From Bradyrhizobium sp. CCBAU 53421 (GTDB taxonomy: Bacteria > Pseudomonadota > Alphaproteobacteria > Rhizobiales > Xanthobacteraceae): 64,000 nt of DNA. A program made the translations under genes and the position numbers. Shown piece by piece: positions 46,478 to 54,723 of this stretch. Location: positions 6,572,001 through 6,636,000 of the forward strand of contig NZ_CP030047.1 of assembly GCF_015291625.1 (NCBI RefSeq), given 5' to 3'. Under the pieces are notes generated by a model. It made no database searches. It was not told where the DNA came from and was given only the letters and a program-made list of their open reading frames with translations. How positions within the stretch are numbered: the stretch's first letter is position 1; every line of letters begins with the position of its first letter.

Positions 46478-47224
46478 TCAAGCGTTGGCACCGCCGTCGA
46501 CGGTCAGACCGGCGCCATTGATCGAGCCGGCTTCGGGACCGGCAACAAACGCGACCAGGGCAGCGACGTCGTCGGCGTTGCCGTAGCGCTTGATGGCCAT
46601 GCGCGCGCGTTGCGCCTCGGCCTGCTCGCCATCGGCCGGGTTCATGTCGGTGTTGGTCGAACCGGGATGGACGATATTGACCGTGATGCCGCGGCCGCCG
46701 AGGTCACGCGCCAGGCCCTGGGTCCAGGCAATCAACGCCGACTTGCTCATCGAATAGAGGCTCATGCCGGCATCCGGCACCCGGCTGGCGAGGTTGCTGC
46801 CGATGTTGATGATGCGGCCGCCCTCGCCCATATGGGCGACCGCGGCCTGCGATGCGACCACCACCGCCCGCACGTTCACGGCCAGCGTGGCGTCGATATC
46901 CTCCAGCGTGATGGCGTCGATCGGACCGCCGCCGCGGAAGATGCCGGCATTGTTGACGAGGATGTCGAGACCGCCGAACGCCTTGGCGGCGGCGTTCACC
47001 GCGCCGCGCACGGCGCCGGCGTCGGCGCTGTCCGCCTGCAGGGCCAGCGCACGGCGGCCCTGCTTCCTGATCTCCGCTCCGACCGCTTCGGCGCGATCGG
47101 CCGAGCGTTCATAGGTGATGGCAACCTCGGCGCCTTCGGCGGCAAGACGCCTGGCGATGGCTGCGCCGATGCCGCGGCTGCCGCCGGTGACGAGGGCGCG
47201 TTTTCCTTGCAGGGACTGGGTCAT
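46478..47224 (-). CDS. SDR family oxidoreductase (FabG-like)
   Basis: Classical SDR, 248 residues: TGGSRGIGAAIARRLAAEG cofactor motif, NNAGIFRGG, INIGSNLAS (Ser) and the catalytic YSMSKSALIAWT (Tyr-x3-Lys), ending GAGLTVDGGANA. Likely a 3-oxoacyl or aldehyde/ketone reductase; such TetR-paired SDRs often respond to electrophiles. It is divergent from the TetR gene at 47341 and shares a 22-bp near-palindrome with it at 47254-47275. Confidence 0.9.
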   Translation of the reverse strand: MTQSLQGKRALVTGGSRGIGAAIARRLAAEGAEVAITYERSADRAEAVGAEIRKQGRRALALQADSADAGAVRGAVNAAAKAFGGLDILVNNAGIFRGGGPIDAITLEDIDATLAVNVRAVVVASQAAVAHMGEGGRIINIGSNLASRVPDAGMSLYSMSKSALIAWTQGLARDLGGRGITVNIVHPGSTNTDMNPADGEQAEAQRARMAIKRYGNADDVAALVAFVAGPEAGSINGAGLTVDGGANA

Positions 47225-47253
47225 GTTCGGCTCATTCGTTTGAGGGGCGATAT

Positions 47254-47275
47254 TTCTGTAACGATCGACACAGAA
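47254..47275. promoter_or_regulatory. TetR-type operator between SDR and regulator
   Basis: TTCTGT-aa-CGATCG-ac-ACAGAA: a 22-bp dyad with 9 of 11 symmetric pairs. Its right half, GATCGACACAGAA (47263-47275), is repeated exactly at 47316-47328, just before the regulator's start codons, giving a second half-site. The positions cover both divergent promoters, so one repressor could control both genes. Confidence 0.75.
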
Positions 47276-47340
47276 TTAGGGAGCTTGCGCCGGCGCGTCA
47301 AGTGAATTATTTAATGATCGACACAGAAATGGATGAAGCG

Positions 47341-47961
47341 ATGGCTGAGCGTGGCCGCCCCCGGAACTTCGACAAGGACGCCGTCCTGGCGCGGGCGATG
47401 GAGGTGTTCTGGCTGAAGGGCTATGAGGGCGCCTCGATGGCCGACCTTACCTCGGCGATGGGGATCGCCTCGCCCAGCCTGTACGCCGCCTTCGGCGGCA
47501 AGGAGGACCTGTTCCGCAAGGCGCTCGACTATTACGTGGCGAGCGAAGGTGGACTGATCTGGGGTGCCGTGGCCGAAACGCACACCGCCTACCAGGCGGT
47601 GGAAACCCTCCTGATGCAGACCGCGCGCGTCTTCACCCGCCGCTCACACCCGCCCGGCTGCCTGGTGGTCTTGTCGGCGCTGCATCCGAACGAGCATTCG
47701 GAGACCGTGCGGCGCGAACTCGTGCAGCGGCGCGCGCAAGCGGTGACGGAGCTGCGCGAACTGTTGCGCCAGGGCGTCGAGCGCGGCGAGATTTCACCCG
47801 CGGCCGACCTCGACGCGATCGCCAAATATTACATCACGGTGCAGCAGGGCATGTCGATTCAGGCGCGCGACGGCGCCACCCGGAAGCAGCTCGAGCAGAT
47901 CGCAACCGCCGCCCTCGCCGCCTGGGGCCCGCTCACCGCGCCAACGCCAGCCGCGCATTAG
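47341..47961 (+). CDS. TetR/AcrR family transcriptional regulator
   Basis: 206 residues from ATG 47341 (MAERGRPRNFDKD); in-frame starts at 47302, 47314 and 47329 overlap the repeated operator half-site and are less likely. The HTH is AVLARAMEVFWLKGYEGASM then LTSAMGIASPSLYAAFGGKEDLF, the subgroup that often controls divergent dehydrogenases or NemR/AcuR-like stress genes. One Cys in PPGCLVVLSAL could sense electrophiles (inference). Likely repressor of itself and the SDR. Confidence 0.9.
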   Translation: MAERGRPRNFDKDAVLARAMEVFWLKGYEGASMADLTSAMGIASPSLYAAFGGKEDLFRKALDYYVASEGGLIWGAVAETHTAYQAVETLLMQTARVFTRRSHPPGCLVVLSALHPNEHSETVRRELVQRRAQAVTELRELLRQGVERGEISPAADLDAIAKYYITVQQGMSIQARDGATRKQLEQIATAALAAWGPLTAPTPAAH

Positions 47962-48041
47962 CGGACCGGCGCGCCCAGGGCGTCGGCCAGCATGTCGCGC
48001 TGCTATAGCTTGACACCCCGCTAGTACCCCCGAACTTTCGC

Positions 48042-48070
48042 TTGACGCGCACCCCGGACGATAATGTAAT
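48042..48070 (+). promoter_or_regulatory. Candidate sigma70-type promoter of the ferredoxin/P450 unit
   Basis: TTGACG (48042-48047), 17-base spacer, TGTAAT (48065-48070), in a locally AT-rich stretch about 120 bp before the ferredoxin start. Two small dyads follow (ggccg-ggtatt-cggcc and gcaag-ctagaa-cttgc), possible operator parts. Confidence 0.4.
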
Positions 48071-48189
48071 AGCATATAACTTGGTGGGCCGGGTATTCGG
48101 CCGACCGCCCAAGCAAGCTAGAACTTGCGTCACATAAATTGAGGAACCCGGCGCGCCCGCCCGTGCGCCAGAGCCGAGGGAGTGCTTGC

Positions 48190-48396
48190 ATGTCCAAGCT
48201 CAGAATCCGCGTCGACCAGGACAAATGCCAGGGTCACGCCCGCTGCAAATCACTCGCTCCCGAACTGTTCGAGCTCGACGAATACGGCAACGCCCATGAA
48301 GTCGGCGACGGGACGGTTCCGGCCGGGCTCGAGGACAAGGCCTGGCTCGCGCAGACCAACTGCCCGGAAATCGCGATCGAAGTCACCGAGGAATAG
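48190..48396 (+). CDS. P450-associated [3Fe-4S] ferredoxin
   Basis: 68-residue acidic ferredoxin. Cysteines are C13 and C19 in DKCQGHARCKSLAPELF and C58 in TNCPEIAIEV; His16 occupies the place where a fourth Cys would be, the pattern of single-cluster [3Fe-4S] ferredoxins that feed cytochrome P450s. ATG 48190 is preferred because homology begins with MSKLRIRVDQDKC. It lies 74 bp before the P450 gene on the same strand and is its probable electron donor. No ferredoxin reductase is adjacent. Confidence 0.9.
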   Translation: MSKLRIRVDQDKCQGHARCKSLAPELFELDEYGNAHEVGDGTVPAGLEDKAWLAQTNCPEIAIEVTEE

Positions 48397-48470
48397 CGGC
48401 CAGCGGGATCGCCGCGCGGCGTCCCGTTGCACCGACCAGCGTATTGATCGAACGAGAAGGAAACGAGCTG

Positions 48471-49697
48471 ATGTCCGATTCCCCGTCCGCAAGCTATCTG
48501 CCCGAACATCCCCCGGTCAGCGACTGGGTCCATGATTTCGACCACACCGATCCGGTCTGGACCGACGATCCGTTCCCGATCTGGGAGGCGCTGCGCGCGG
48601 CCTCGCCGGTGGTGCATACCGAGCGCTTCCTCGGCTGCTACATGCCGACCACCTATCAGGCGGTGAAGGAGATCGCCTACGACACCGAGCATTTCTCCTC
48701 GCGCCGCGTCATCGTGCGCGACGTCCGCCCCGAGATCACGGCTCGCGCGCCGCCGATCACCTCCGATCCGCCGGAGCACAAGCCTGCCAAGCAGGTGCTG
48801 CTGCCGCCTTTCACGCCGGACGCGATGAAGCGGCTGGAGCCGCGGGTGCGCGCGATCTGCAACGAGCTGATCGACGAATTCATCGCCGATGGCCATTGCG
48901 ACGCCGCGGCGCGCTACACCAAGCACATCCCGGTGCGCGCCATCGCGCATATGCTGGGAATTCCCGAAAAGGACGGCGACGTCTTCATCAAATGGATCCA
49001 CCAGATCCTCGAGCTCGGCATCAAGGACGAGAACGAGATGATGAGCGGCGTGCGCGAGATGACCGGCTACTTCACGGCCCATCTCGAGCAGCGCAAGCTT
49101 GAGCCGGGCGACGACCTGATCTCGCAGCTGCTGCGGGCCAAGGGCCCGGGCGGCCAGCCGCTGACCGACGAGCACGTGCTCGGCTCGCTGCGGCTGCTCC
49201 TGATCGCCGGCATCGACACCACCTGGAGCGCGCTCGGCTCCTCGCTCTGGCACCTCGCCAAGACGCCCGCCGACCGCGAACGGCTGGTTGCGGAGCCGGC
49301 GCTGATCCCGACCGCGATCGAGGAATTCCTGCGCGCCTATTCGCCGGTGACGATGGCCCGCGAGGTGATGAAGGAGACCACGATCTCCGGCTGCCCGGTC
49401 AAGGCCGGCAACATGGTGCTGCTGTCCTTCCCCGCGGCCAACCGCGATCCCGCCATGTTCCCCGATGCGGACAAGGTAGTGATCGACCGCAAGGAGAACC
49501 GCCACGCCGCCTTCGGCCTCGGCATCCACCGCTGCGTCGGTTCCAATCTGGCGCGGATGGAGATGCAGGTCGCGATCGAGGAATGGCTGAAGCGGATTCC
49601 GGATTTCCGGCTCGACCCGGCCGGCAAGGTGACCTGGTCGGAAGGCACGGTACGCGGCCCGCGTCAACTGCCCGTCCTGTTCGGCAAGAACGCCTAA
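48471..49697 (+). CDS. Cytochrome P450
   Basis: Soluble bacterial class I P450, 408 residues from ATG 48471 (AAGGAAACG upstream). The I-helix oxygen-binding motif is LLIAGIDTTWSALG, ExxR is in EEFLRAYSPV, and the heme loop is FGLGIHRCVGSNLAR with Cys as the axial ligand. The C-helix region and SDPPEHKPAKQVLLPPF are normal. Substrate unknown; bacterial relatives hydroxylate terpenes, fatty acids or aromatics. Paired with the ferredoxin just upstream. Confidence 0.93.
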   Translation: MSDSPSASYLPEHPPVSDWVHDFDHTDPVWTDDPFPIWEALRAASPVVHTERFLGCYMPTTYQAVKEIAYDTEHFSSRRVIVRDVRPEITARAPPITSDPPEHKPAKQVLLPPFTPDAMKRLEPRVRAICNELIDEFIADGHCDAAARYTKHIPVRAIAHMLGIPEKDGDVFIKWIHQILELGIKDENEMMSGVREMTGYFTAHLEQRKLEPGDDLISQLLRAKGPGGQPLTDEHVLGSLRLLLIAGIDTTWSALGSSLWHLAKTPADRERLVAEPALIPTAIEEFLRAYSPVTMAREVMKETTISGCPVKAGNMVLLSFPAANRDPAMFPDADKVVIDRKENRHAAFGLGIHRCVGSNLARMEMQVAIEEWLKRIPDFRLDPAGKVTWSEGTVRGPRQLPVLFGKNA

Positions 49698-49781
49698 GGA
49701 ACAGGACGGCAGTTACATCGCACCACGCAAATGAGATAGGTTGCCCCGGAATCGCGCCAGAGAATCCGGGGAGGCCTGCCA

Positions 49782-51104
49782 ATGTCCGAACAAACCGCTC
49801 AATCCGCGAGCGATCATCTCGACATCCATGACGTCGAGCGGCGGGTGAAGGCGATCTTCATCGGCTCGGTCGGCAATCTCGTCGAGTGGTACGATTTCTA
49901 CGCCTACACCGCGTTTGCGCTGTATTTCGCGCCGGCGTTCTTCCCGCACAGCGATCCGGTGGTGCAGCAGCTCAATGCCGCCGTGCTGTTCGCCGCGACT
50001 TTCCTGATGCGCCCGCTCGGCGGCTGGCTGTTCGGCTTCATCGCCGACCGCTACGGCCGGCGGCTGTCGCTGACGCTCTCGGTGGTCTGCATGTGCTTCG
50101 GCTCGCTGATCATCGCGGTGACGCCGACCTATGCCACCATCGGCTTTGCGGCCCCGGCGATCCTGGCGCTCGCCCGCGTCATCGAGGGCCTCAGCCTCGG
50201 CGGCGAATACGGCGCAAGCGCCACCTATCTCAGCGAAGTCGCCGATCCCAAGCACCGCGGCTTCTATTCCAGCTTCCAGTACGTCACCCTGATCGGCGGC
50301 CAGCTGACCGCGATCATCGTGCTGCTACTGCTGCAGAAGGTGTTCCTGACCCCGGACGAGCTGAAGGCCTGGGGCTGGCGGATTCCGTTCGTGATCGGCG
50401 CCTTGCTTGCGATCTTCGCTGCAGTGATGCGGCGTAGCCTGCACGAGACCGAGGCGTTCGAGGAAGCCAAGAAGGTCTCCAAGCCGACCGGCTCGATCGT
50501 CGGCCTGCTGAACTATCCGCGCGAATTGCTGCTGGTGGTCGGCCTCACCGCCGGCGGCACCGCGGCGTTCTATACCTTCACCACCTACATGCAGACCTTC
50601 GTGAAGCTGTCGGTCGGCCTCACCGAAGACCAGACCACCTTCGTGATCTTCGGCTCGCTGATCTTCGCGACCTTCCTGCAGCCGATCTATGGCGGGCTCT
50701 CCGACAAGATCGGCCGCAAGCCGCTCTTGATCTTCTTCGGCGTCGCCGGCACGTTGGCGACGATCCCGATCCTGACCGCGCTGAAGGAGACCAAGTCGCC
50801 CTTCATCGCCTTCCTGCTGATCTGCGGCGCCTGGATCTTCGTCGCCGGCTACACCTCGATCAACGCGATCGTGAAGGCCGAGCTGTTCCCGACCAACGTC
50901 CGCGCGCTCGGCGTCGGCCTGCCCTACGCCATCACGGTGTCGATCTTCGGCGGCACCGCGCCTGCGGTCGCGCTCTATTTCAAGAGCATCGGGCATGAGG
51001 ACTGGTTCTACTACTATCTCAGCGGCATGATCTTCCTGTCGCTCCTGATCTACTCGACCATGCGCGACACCAAGCACGACTCCGCGATGCATCGCCACGA
51101 ATGA
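49782..51104 (+). CDS. MFS transporter, metabolite:H+ symporter (KgtP/ShiA-like)
   Basis: 12-helix major facilitator, 440 residues. VGNLVEWYDFYAYTAFALYF is the MHS-subfamily first helix, GFIADRYGRRLSLTLSV is motif A and LSLGGEYGASATYLSEVADP marks helix 4-5. ATG 49782 is preceded by GGGGAGG. Members import dicarboxylates, 2-oxoglutarate or aromatic acids with protons. The next gene begins 13 bp after its stop, suggesting co-transcription with the molybdoenzyme, though a functional link is not evident. Confidence 0.9.
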   Translation: MSEQTAQSASDHLDIHDVERRVKAIFIGSVGNLVEWYDFYAYTAFALYFAPAFFPHSDPVVQQLNAAVLFAATFLMRPLGGWLFGFIADRYGRRLSLTLSVVCMCFGSLIIAVTPTYATIGFAAPAILALARVIEGLSLGGEYGASATYLSEVADPKHRGFYSSFQYVTLIGGQLTAIIVLLLLQKVFLTPDELKAWGWRIPFVIGALLAIFAAVMRRSLHETEAFEEAKKVSKPTGSIVGLLNYPRELLLVVGLTAGGTAAFYTFTTYMQTFVKLSVGLTEDQTTFVIFGSLIFATFLQPIYGGLSDKIGRKPLLIFFGVAGTLATIPILTALKETKSPFIAFLLICGAWIFVAGYTSINAIVKAELFPTNVRALGVGLPYAITVSIFGGTAPAVALYFKSIGHEDWFYYYLSGMIFLSLLIYSTMRDTKHDSAMHRHE

Positions 51105-51117
51105 TGGCGCAACGCCG

Positions 51118-51780
51118 ATGACCGACGACCGGGAACCGTCCGAGAGCAAGCTGACGCGCAGCAAGCAGCGCTGGGCGCGCGAGGGCAAATTCCTCACTGG
51201 CAGGATCACCCGGCCGGAGGAGCAGCGCCTGCCGCCGGGCCAGCATCTGACCGCGGATTGGCCGGTGCTCGATCTCGGGCTGCTGCCGAACGTCACGCGG
51301 GAGCGCTGGCGGCTCGACGTCTACGGCGCGGTGGAGCAGACGATCTACTGGGACTGGCCGCAATTCGTGGCCCAGCCGCAGACCCAATTCGTCTCCGACA
51401 TCCACTGCGTCACCACCTGGTCGCGCTACGACAATCAGTGGGAGGGGCTTGCGACGCGCGACCTGCTCGCCGCCTGCCGGCCGCGCGAGGACGCGCGGTT
51501 CGTCGCGCTGCATTCGTATGACGGCTATACGACGAACCTCGCGCTCGAGGATTTCGCCGGCGAGGACGCGCTGCTCGCCCATAGCTGGTCGGGCCAGCCG
51601 CTGGAGCAGGAGCACGGCGGTCCGGTACGGCTGGTGGTGCCGCATCTGTATTTCTGGAAGAGCGCCAAATGGCTGCAGCGCATCGAATTCCTGACCGAAG
51701 ATGCGCCGGGCTTCTGGGAGGTCCGCGGCTATCACAATCGCGGTGATCCCTGGGCCGAACAGCGCTATTCTGGCGACTGA
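51118..51780 (+). CDS. Sulfite-oxidase-like molybdopterin-dependent oxidoreductase
   Basis: 220 residues, the short molybdopterin domain of the sulfite oxidase/YedY superfamily. The Mo-ligating Cys is in FVSDIHCVTTWSRYDNQW, and AHSWSGQPLEQEHGGPVRLVV and YFWKSAKWLQRIEF are the substrate-side signatures. No signal peptide or twin-arginine motif is seen, so unlike MsrP/YedY it seems cytoplasmic. It lacks heme and dimerisation domains. The physiological substrate is unknown. Between the MFS transporter and the OsmC fusion. Confidence 0.88.
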   Translation: MTDDREPSESKLTRSKQRWAREGKFLTGRITRPEEQRLPPGQHLTADWPVLDLGLLPNVTRERWRLDVYGAVEQTIYWDWPQFVAQPQTQFVSDIHCVTTWSRYDNQWEGLATRDLLAACRPREDARFVALHSYDGYTTNLALEDFAGEDALLAHSWSGQPLEQEHGGPVRLVVPHLYFWKSAKWLQRIEFLTEDAPGFWEVRGYHNRGDPWAEQRYSGD

Positions 51781-51808
51781 CAACCACCAACGATGATGGA
51801 GCCTGCCC

Positions 51809-53029
51809 GTGCCGCACGAACGCTTTCAATTCACCGGTGTCGGCGGCCATCAGCTTGCCGCCGCGCTTGATACGCCGGACGGCCCGATCAAGGCCTATGC
51901 CCTGTTCGCGCACTGCTTCACCTGCGGCAAGGACGTGCTGGCGGCCAAGCGCATTGCGGTCGCACTGGCGGCGAAGGGGATCGCCACGCTGCGCTTCGAC
52001 TTCACCGGCCTTGGCTCCAGCGAGGGCGAGTTCGCTAATTCGACCTTCACCTCGAACGTCGCCGATCTCGTCCGCGCCGCCGACCATTTGCGCGAGACCC
52101 GCAAGGCGCCCGCGATCCTGATCGGCCACAGCCTCGGCGGCGCCGCGATCCTCGCGGCAGCCGGCCAGATCCCCGAAGCGAAGGCGGTCGCCACCATCGC
52201 CGCGCCGTCCGATCCTGTTCATGTCACGCACTTCTTCAAGGACCGGATCGAGGATATCCGCGCGCAAGGTGAAGGCGAAGTCTCGCTCGCCGGGCGCCCG
52301 TTCCGCATCAAGCGCGAATTCCTCGACGACGTCGCCGAGCAGAATTTGATGGCGCAGGTCAAGCAGCTGCACAAGGCGCTGCTGGTCATGCATTCGCCGA
52401 CCGACGACACCGTCGGCATCGACAACGCGACCAACATCTTCATCGCGGCCAAGCATCCGAAGAGCTTCGTCTCGCTTGCCGGCGCGGATCATCTCCTGAG
52501 CGGCAAGCAGGATGCCGCCTATGTCGCCGACGTGATCGGCGCCTGGGCCGAGCGCTACGTCGATCTCGCGCCGCAGCCGGTGGCCGACACCGGCAGCGCG
52601 CCGCGCAACGTCGTGGTGCAGGAGACCCGCAACGGCAAGTTCCAGCAGATCGTCACCACCGGTCCGCACCGGTTGATCGCCGACGAACCGGTCGCCGTCG
52701 GCGGTCAGGACACCGGTCCCGGGCCGTACGATTTCCTGCTCACCGGGCTCGGTGCCTGCACCTCGATGACGATGCGGATGTATGCCGACCGCAAGTCGCT
52801 GCCGGTCGATCGCATCACCGTGACGCTCCAGCACAACAAGATCTATGCCAAGGATTGCGAGGAGTGCGAGACGCGCGAGGGCATGCTCGACCAGATCGAC
52901 CGCGTCATCAGGATCGAGGGCGACCTCGACGTCGATCAACGCAAGCGGCTGATGGAAATCGCCGACAAGTGCCCGGTGCACAAGACGCTGACATCCGAGG
53001 TGCGGATCGTCACCAAGGCGGCAGAGTAA
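51809..53029 (+). CDS. Bifunctional alpha/beta hydrolase-OsmC family protein
   Basis: Two-domain fusion, 406 residues. Residues 1-250 are a serine hydrolase with RFDFTGLGSSEGEF, nucleophile Ser in LIGHSLGGAAILAAAG, acid in MHSPTDDTVG and His in AGADHLLSGK. Residues 265-405 are an OsmC/Ohr-like domain with the two reactive cysteines in GLGACTSMTMRMYADR and DKCPVHKTLTSE; an extra CEEC pair lies between. GTG start with GGAG upstream. The fusion is known in proteobacteria, probably linking peroxide or thiol chemistry with ester hydrolysis; the substrate is not known. Confidence 0.9.
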   Translation: MPHERFQFTGVGGHQLAAALDTPDGPIKAYALFAHCFTCGKDVLAAKRIAVALAAKGIATLRFDFTGLGSSEGEFANSTFTSNVADLVRAADHLRETRKAPAILIGHSLGGAAILAAAGQIPEAKAVATIAAPSDPVHVTHFFKDRIEDIRAQGEGEVSLAGRPFRIKREFLDDVAEQNLMAQVKQLHKALLVMHSPTDDTVGIDNATNIFIAAKHPKSFVSLAGADHLLSGKQDAAYVADVIGAWAERYVDLAPQPVADTGSAPRNVVVQETRNGKFQQIVTTGPHRLIADEPVAVGGQDTGPGPYDFLLTGLGACTSMTMRMYADRKSLPVDRITVTLQHNKIYAKDCEECETREGMLDQIDRVIRIEGDLDVDQRKRLMEIADKCPVHKTLTSEVRIVTKAAE

Positions 53030-53184
53030 GCCTGCGACGCGGCCCGTTGCAGGGGCGCGCCCAAAAATATCGAAAACAACCCCATGCAAAGTAGCCGGCC
53101 ATCCGGGCGTTCGACAAGGTGACTTGACACGTCGGCCAACACAGGGATATCTTTCTATTATTCCGAAATCATGTGAGCGCCGCT

Positions 53185-54642
53185 CTACCCGCGCGCCGCA
53201 CGCTTCCCCGTCAGGCAATTCGCCATGATCCGGACCGCGGCGCCGATCTCGTTCTCGCGCCAGGCGGCGAAGCCGAGCAGCAGGCCGTGGTCGTGCGGCC
53301 GCTCCAGCGCGAGGCTCGACAACGCGCGCAGCTCGACGCCGGCGGCAACCACCCGCGTCACGGCGCTCTGGTCCGCGGCGCCATCCTTGAACCGCGCGAT
53401 CAACTGCATCCCGCCCGGCGGGACTTCGGCCACAAGCACCTGATCGAGCTGCCGCGCCAGCGCGGCCGCGAGGTGGTCCCGGCGCGCGCGATAGATGCGC
53501 CGCATCCGCCGGACATGCGCCAGGAAATGCCCGTCGGCCATGAAGCCGGCCAGCGCCTCCTGGACATGCACGGAGGCGATCAGCCCGAGATGGCGCTGTG
53601 CGATCTCCATCGTCTGCGCCAGCTGTGGCGGCACCACCAGATAGCCGATGCGGATATCGGCGGTCATCGCCTTGGCGAAGGTGCCGAGATAGAGCACGCG
53701 TCCCTCGCGATCGAGCCCCTGCAAGGCCGGCATCGGGCGGCTGTCATAGTGAAACTCGCCGTCGTAATCGTCCTCGACGATCCAGGTCTTGCCGGGCTCG
53801 GCCGCCGCCAGCAGCTCGGTGCGGCGCGCCACCGGCATCACCCGCCCGGTCGGGTGCTGATGCGACGGCGTCGTGAAGATCAGCTTCGGCGCGCGCGTCG
53901 CGCGCGTCCGCATCATGCCCCATTGATCGAGCCTGAGCCCGACGACGGCGGCGCCGGCCGCGCGAAACGCCGCCGCGGCGCCGGGATAGCCGGGGTCCTC
54001 GGTCCACACCGCATCGCCGGCCACGATGGTGGTCGCGGCGATCAGCGTCAGCGCCGCCTGCGCGGTCGGCAGGATCAGGATCTGATCGGCCTCGGCGCGC
54101 ACGCCGCGGCTGACTTCGAGATAGTCGCGCAAGGCCTCGCGCAGACCGGGCCGGTTGATCACGGTCTGGTCGTTGAAGCGGCGGCGCAGCGCGCTACGGC
54201 GCAGGCAGCGCGCCCAGATCTCGTGCGGAAACTCGCGCGCATCAGCAAGCCCGGGACGCAGCGGCCGGAAGTCGGCCTGGTAGGACAACGGCCAATCCGT
54301 TTCGGAGAGCTGCAAGGCCCAGGGCGATAGCAGAGGCTTGCGGGCGGCATCGCGCCGTGGCGCGGGCACAGGCTTGGCGAAGCGCGCCTCGATATCGTCC
54401 GTGACTACCGGCCGTCGCCGCGCGGCAACGCGCAGATACCCCTCGGCTGCCAGTTGCTCGTAGGCATGCGTGACCGTGTTGCGCGACACGTCGAGCTCGG
54501 CCGCGAGCGTGCGGCTCGACGGCAGCACGGCCCCGCTCCGGATCCGGCCGCCCGCCATCAGCCCACGCAGCTGCCCCGTCAGCTGCGCGGTCAGCCCGAC
54601 ATCGTCGGCACGCTTCAACGCGAGCAATTCGGCAAGGATCAA
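53185..54642 (-). CDS. MocR/PdxR-type regulator (GntR HTH fused to aminotransferase domain)
   Basis: 485 residues. The N-terminal GntR winged helix is at about 15-80 (SGAVLPSSRTLAAELDVSRN and VTHAYEQLAAEGYL), followed by a PLP fold type I domain with TPSHQHPTG, VEDDYDGEFHYDS and the PLP lysine in LGTFAKAMTADIRIGYL. The TTG start at 54642 is supported by AGGAG five bases upstream; no ATG fits. It probably senses PLP or an amino acid and regulates the divergent EamA exporter through the repeats at 54641-54688. Confidence 0.9.
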   Translation of the reverse strand: MILAELLALKRADDVGLTAQLTGQLRGLMAGGRIRSGAVLPSSRTLAAELDVSRNTVTHAYEQLAAEGYLRVAARRRPVVTDDIEARFAKPVPAPRRDAARKPLLSPWALQLSETDWPLSYQADFRPLRPGLADAREFPHEIWARCLRRSALRRRFNDQTVINRPGLREALRDYLEVSRGVRAEADQILILPTAQAALTLIAATTIVAGDAVWTEDPGYPGAAAAFRAAGAAVVGLRLDQWGMMRTRATRAPKLIFTTPSHQHPTGRVMPVARRTELLAAAEPGKTWIVEDDYDGEFHYDSRPMPALQGLDREGRVLYLGTFAKAMTADIRIGYLVVPPQLAQTMEIAQRHLGLIASVHVQEALAGFMADGHFLAHVRRMRRIYRARRDHLAAALARQLDQVLVAEVPPGGMQLIARFKDGAADQSAVTRVVAAGVELRALSSLALERPHDHGLLLGFAAWRENEIGAAVRIMANCLTGKRAARG

Positions 54643-54688
54643 TCTGGCTCCTCGTATCTGTCAAATCTGGCTCTTTCGAGAGAGCCAG
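54641..54688. promoter_or_regulatory. MocR-type operator: three CTGGCTC half-sites
   Basis: AATCTGGCTC occurs at 54641-54650 and again at 54664-54673, 23 bp apart. GAGCCAG at 54682-54688 is inverted with respect to the second, giving CTGGCTC-N8-GAGCCAG. MocR proteins typically bind direct plus inverted repeats. The set spans the regulator's start and the exporter's upstream region. Confidence 0.75.
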
Positions 54689-54723
54689 CGTGATCCTATT
54701 CAGAAGCGATATCGCCTGCAAGG

